Of a stretch of 5,327 nt of DNA, positions 4,436-5,327 are shown one piece after another. The position numbers were made by a program, and so were the translations under genes. The first letter of the stretch is position 1, and each line of letters begins with the position of its first letter. Below the pieces are notes generated by a model. The model was not told the DNA's origin, did no database searches, and saw nothing but the letters and a program-made list of their open reading frames with translations. The stretch lies in assembly GCA_964393525.1 (NCBI GenBank), contig CAYMTV010000055.1:1-5327 (forward strand), in the 5' to 3' direction. Source of the DNA: CAYMTV01 sp964393525. Its GTDB lineage: Bacteria; Patescibacteriota; Microgenomatia; Daviesbacterales; UBA10151.

Positions 4436-5277
4436 CTTACTCTTACTGTATGAGAGCTGGAATTGCCTGATGGATCAGACGCTTTTGCTTTAAGGTCATA
4501 GTACACACCGGGCCATTTGGGTACTGACCAATCACAGCTATAACCACCGCTCAAATCTGTACAAAGCAGCTGGTTGTTGACAAAAAACTCCACCTTAGTA
4601 ACCTCAATATTATCAAATGCATCAGCCTTAATTGTTACGGTTGTACTCTTCCTTACTCTGGAGCCATTAATTGGGTTAGTGATGTTTACTGCCGGAGGCT
4701 CTAAATCTGGAGTTGGGGTAGGTTCGGGTGTAGGACTTGGTGTTGGACTCGGTGTAGGGCTTGGCGTGGGGGTGGGAGTAGGAGTTGGAGTTGGGGTGGG
4801 ACTTGGTGTAGGTGATGGCGTAGGAAAAGGCGTGGGACTTGGTGTTGGTGTTGGGGAAGGAGTGGCTGATGGGCTGGCTATTTGTACATTAACAGCTGAG
4901 GAGCTTGCAACATTCCCTAAAAGATCATACATAAATGCCTGCAGAATATGTAAAGAACCCGGGAGTAACCCGGATGTATCCCAATCTACAATATAGGGCG
5001 CTGAAGAATCAGATGCTATTCCTGAACCATCAACCTCAAAAGTTACCATAAAAACTCCATTTTCGCTTGAGGCAGTTGCTTCCACTTCTACAATCCCGTT
5101 TACTATCTCTCCATCAGTTGGCCTTATGATAGAAACTGCTAAAGGGGCCGTTATAGGTTGCTCAGATACAGCCTGAGCATAAACCATTTTGAGCTGAAAT
5201 GCGAGCAAACTTAAGAAAATAACTGAGATGATAAAACCAGCAAAATAAGACAGTGCCCTATTATTTAATCTTTTCAT
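4426..5277 (-). CDS. Secreted protein with two Big_9-like Ig domains joined by a Pro-Thr/Ser linker
   Basis: 283 residues from the ATG at 5277. The N-terminus has Lys2-Arg3, a hydrophobic run (about 12-28), then VYAQA (32-36), a likely signal peptidase I site. Domain 1 (about 47-133) resembles bacterial Ig domain Big_9: IRPTDGEIVNG, VTFEVDG, APYIVDWDTS, and a GNVASSS end. Residues about 136-190 are a Pro-Thr/Ser/Glu linker. Domain 2 (194-281) repeats the pattern: ITNPINGSRV, VEFFVNNQLLC, CDWSVP, ASDPSGNSS; Cys239 and Cys248 could form a disulfide. No catalytic motif or C-terminal anchor is seen. A longer start at TTG 5313 would add 12 residues, but that stretch is the promoter, while the ATG is preceded by AGGGGA and gives a proper signal peptide. 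Likely a surface or matrix protein; binding partner unknown. Confidence 0.87.
   Translation of the reverse strand: MKRLNNRALSYFAGFIISVIFLSLLAFQLKMVYAQAVSEQPITAPLAVSIIRPTDGEIVNGIVEVEATASSENGVFMVTFEVDGSGIASDSSAPYIVDWDTSGLLPGSLHILQAFMYDLLGNVASSSAVNVQIASPSATPSPTPTPSPTPFPTPSPTPSPTPTPTPTPTPTPSPTPSPTPSPTPEPTPTPDLEPPAVNITNPINGSRVRKSTTVTIKADAFDNIEVTKVEFFVNNQLLCTDLSGGYSCDWSVPKWPGVYYDLKAKASDPSGNSSSHTVRVRSK
4705..4872 (-). repeat. Long Pro-Thr/Ser linker coding repeat
   Basis: About 168 bp of degenerate PT/PS hexamers. The protein alternates PTPSPT and PTPTPT with occasional F and E substitutions. The plus strand of the same stretch gives an artificial Val-Gly repeat frame. Such tracts vary in length by slippage and unequal exchange. 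Confidence 0.8.
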
Positions 5278-5286
5278 TCCCCTATT

Positions 5287-5313
5287 ACTATAGAAATTTA
5301 TGTTTGATGTCAA
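5287..5313 (-). promoter_or_regulatory. Promoter for the secreted two-domain protein
   Basis: The minus strand has a perfect TTGACA (5313-5308), a 15-bp spacer, and TATAGT (5292-5287; 5 of 6). The spacer is short. The ATG begins 10 nt after the -10, so the start site would lie at, or within about 4 nt of, the ATG. It also shows that the TTG at 5313 is part of the -35 and not a start codon. Confidence 0.55.
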
Positions 5314-5327
5314 GACCCAATATTGCT

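Noticed and set aside
4705..4872. Possible CRISPR-like array
   Set aside because: The periodicity is a coding Pro-Thr/Ser tract with no unique spacers of constant length.
4574..4996. Plus-strand frame with a long Val-Gly repeat
   Set aside because: It is the antisense of the Pro-Thr/Ser linker; the minus-strand gene has a signal peptide and two recognisable domains.
5278..5313. TTG start adding 12 residues to the secreted protein
   Set aside because: The stretch contains the TTGACA and TATAGT promoter hexamers, and the internal ATG gives a standard signal peptide.

Overview
The window is best explained as a chromosomal piece of a Candidate Phyla Radiation (Patescibacteria) bacterium, most likely of the Microgenomates (OP11) type. 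This is inferred from: compact, divergent glycolytic enzymes; several membrane-anchored or secreted proteins with Pro-Thr/Ser linkers; a recurring N-terminal anchor of the form GIxVGVxLVQ...PKA; short palindromic repeats inside genes; and a 23S rRNA gene with no 16S gene ahead of it. Only sequence reading was used, so the phylum call is an inference. TGA is used as a stop, so the Gracilibacteria/Absconditabacteria recoding does not apply.

Everything is on the minus strand. In transcription order (right to left): a secreted two-domain Ig-like protein (4426-5277); phosphoglycerate kinase, pgk (3378-4376); a 95-residue single-pass membrane protein that overlaps the pgk end (3125-3412); a 292-residue membrane-anchored Ig-like protein (2214-3092); a terminator-like hairpin (about 2180-2206); glyceraldehyde-3-phosphate dehydrogenase, gap (1098-2141). 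Then comes a consensus promoter (1060-1089), a structured leader, tRNA-Ala(UGC) (868-940), a repeat-rich spacer of about 370 bp, and the 5' part of 23S rRNA (1-500, cut by the window edge).

GapA and Pgk catalyse consecutive glycolytic steps (glyceraldehyde 3-phosphate to 1,3-bisphosphoglycerate to 3-phosphoglycerate plus ATP). Here they are separated by two cell-surface genes and preceded by a third. The stable RNA unit has its own promoter just after gap. At least 4.4 kb upstream of the tRNA contains no 16S gene, so 16S and 23S appear unlinked.

The most interesting layer is the repeats. A 20-22 bp hairpin element with core GAGCGAAGYCGA occurs twice inside coding sequence, once within gapA and once at the start of the 292-residue protein. 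The outer stems of the two copies differ but both pair. A related form lies in the rRNA spacer. A 41 bp GC-rich palindrome sits in the same 5' coding region, so about 27 N-terminal residues of that protein come mostly from repeat DNA. The spacer also holds two heptamer-period arrays and a boxA-like site. Two genes (gapA and the first surface gene) have promoters so close to the ATG that leaderless or near-leaderless mRNA is likely.
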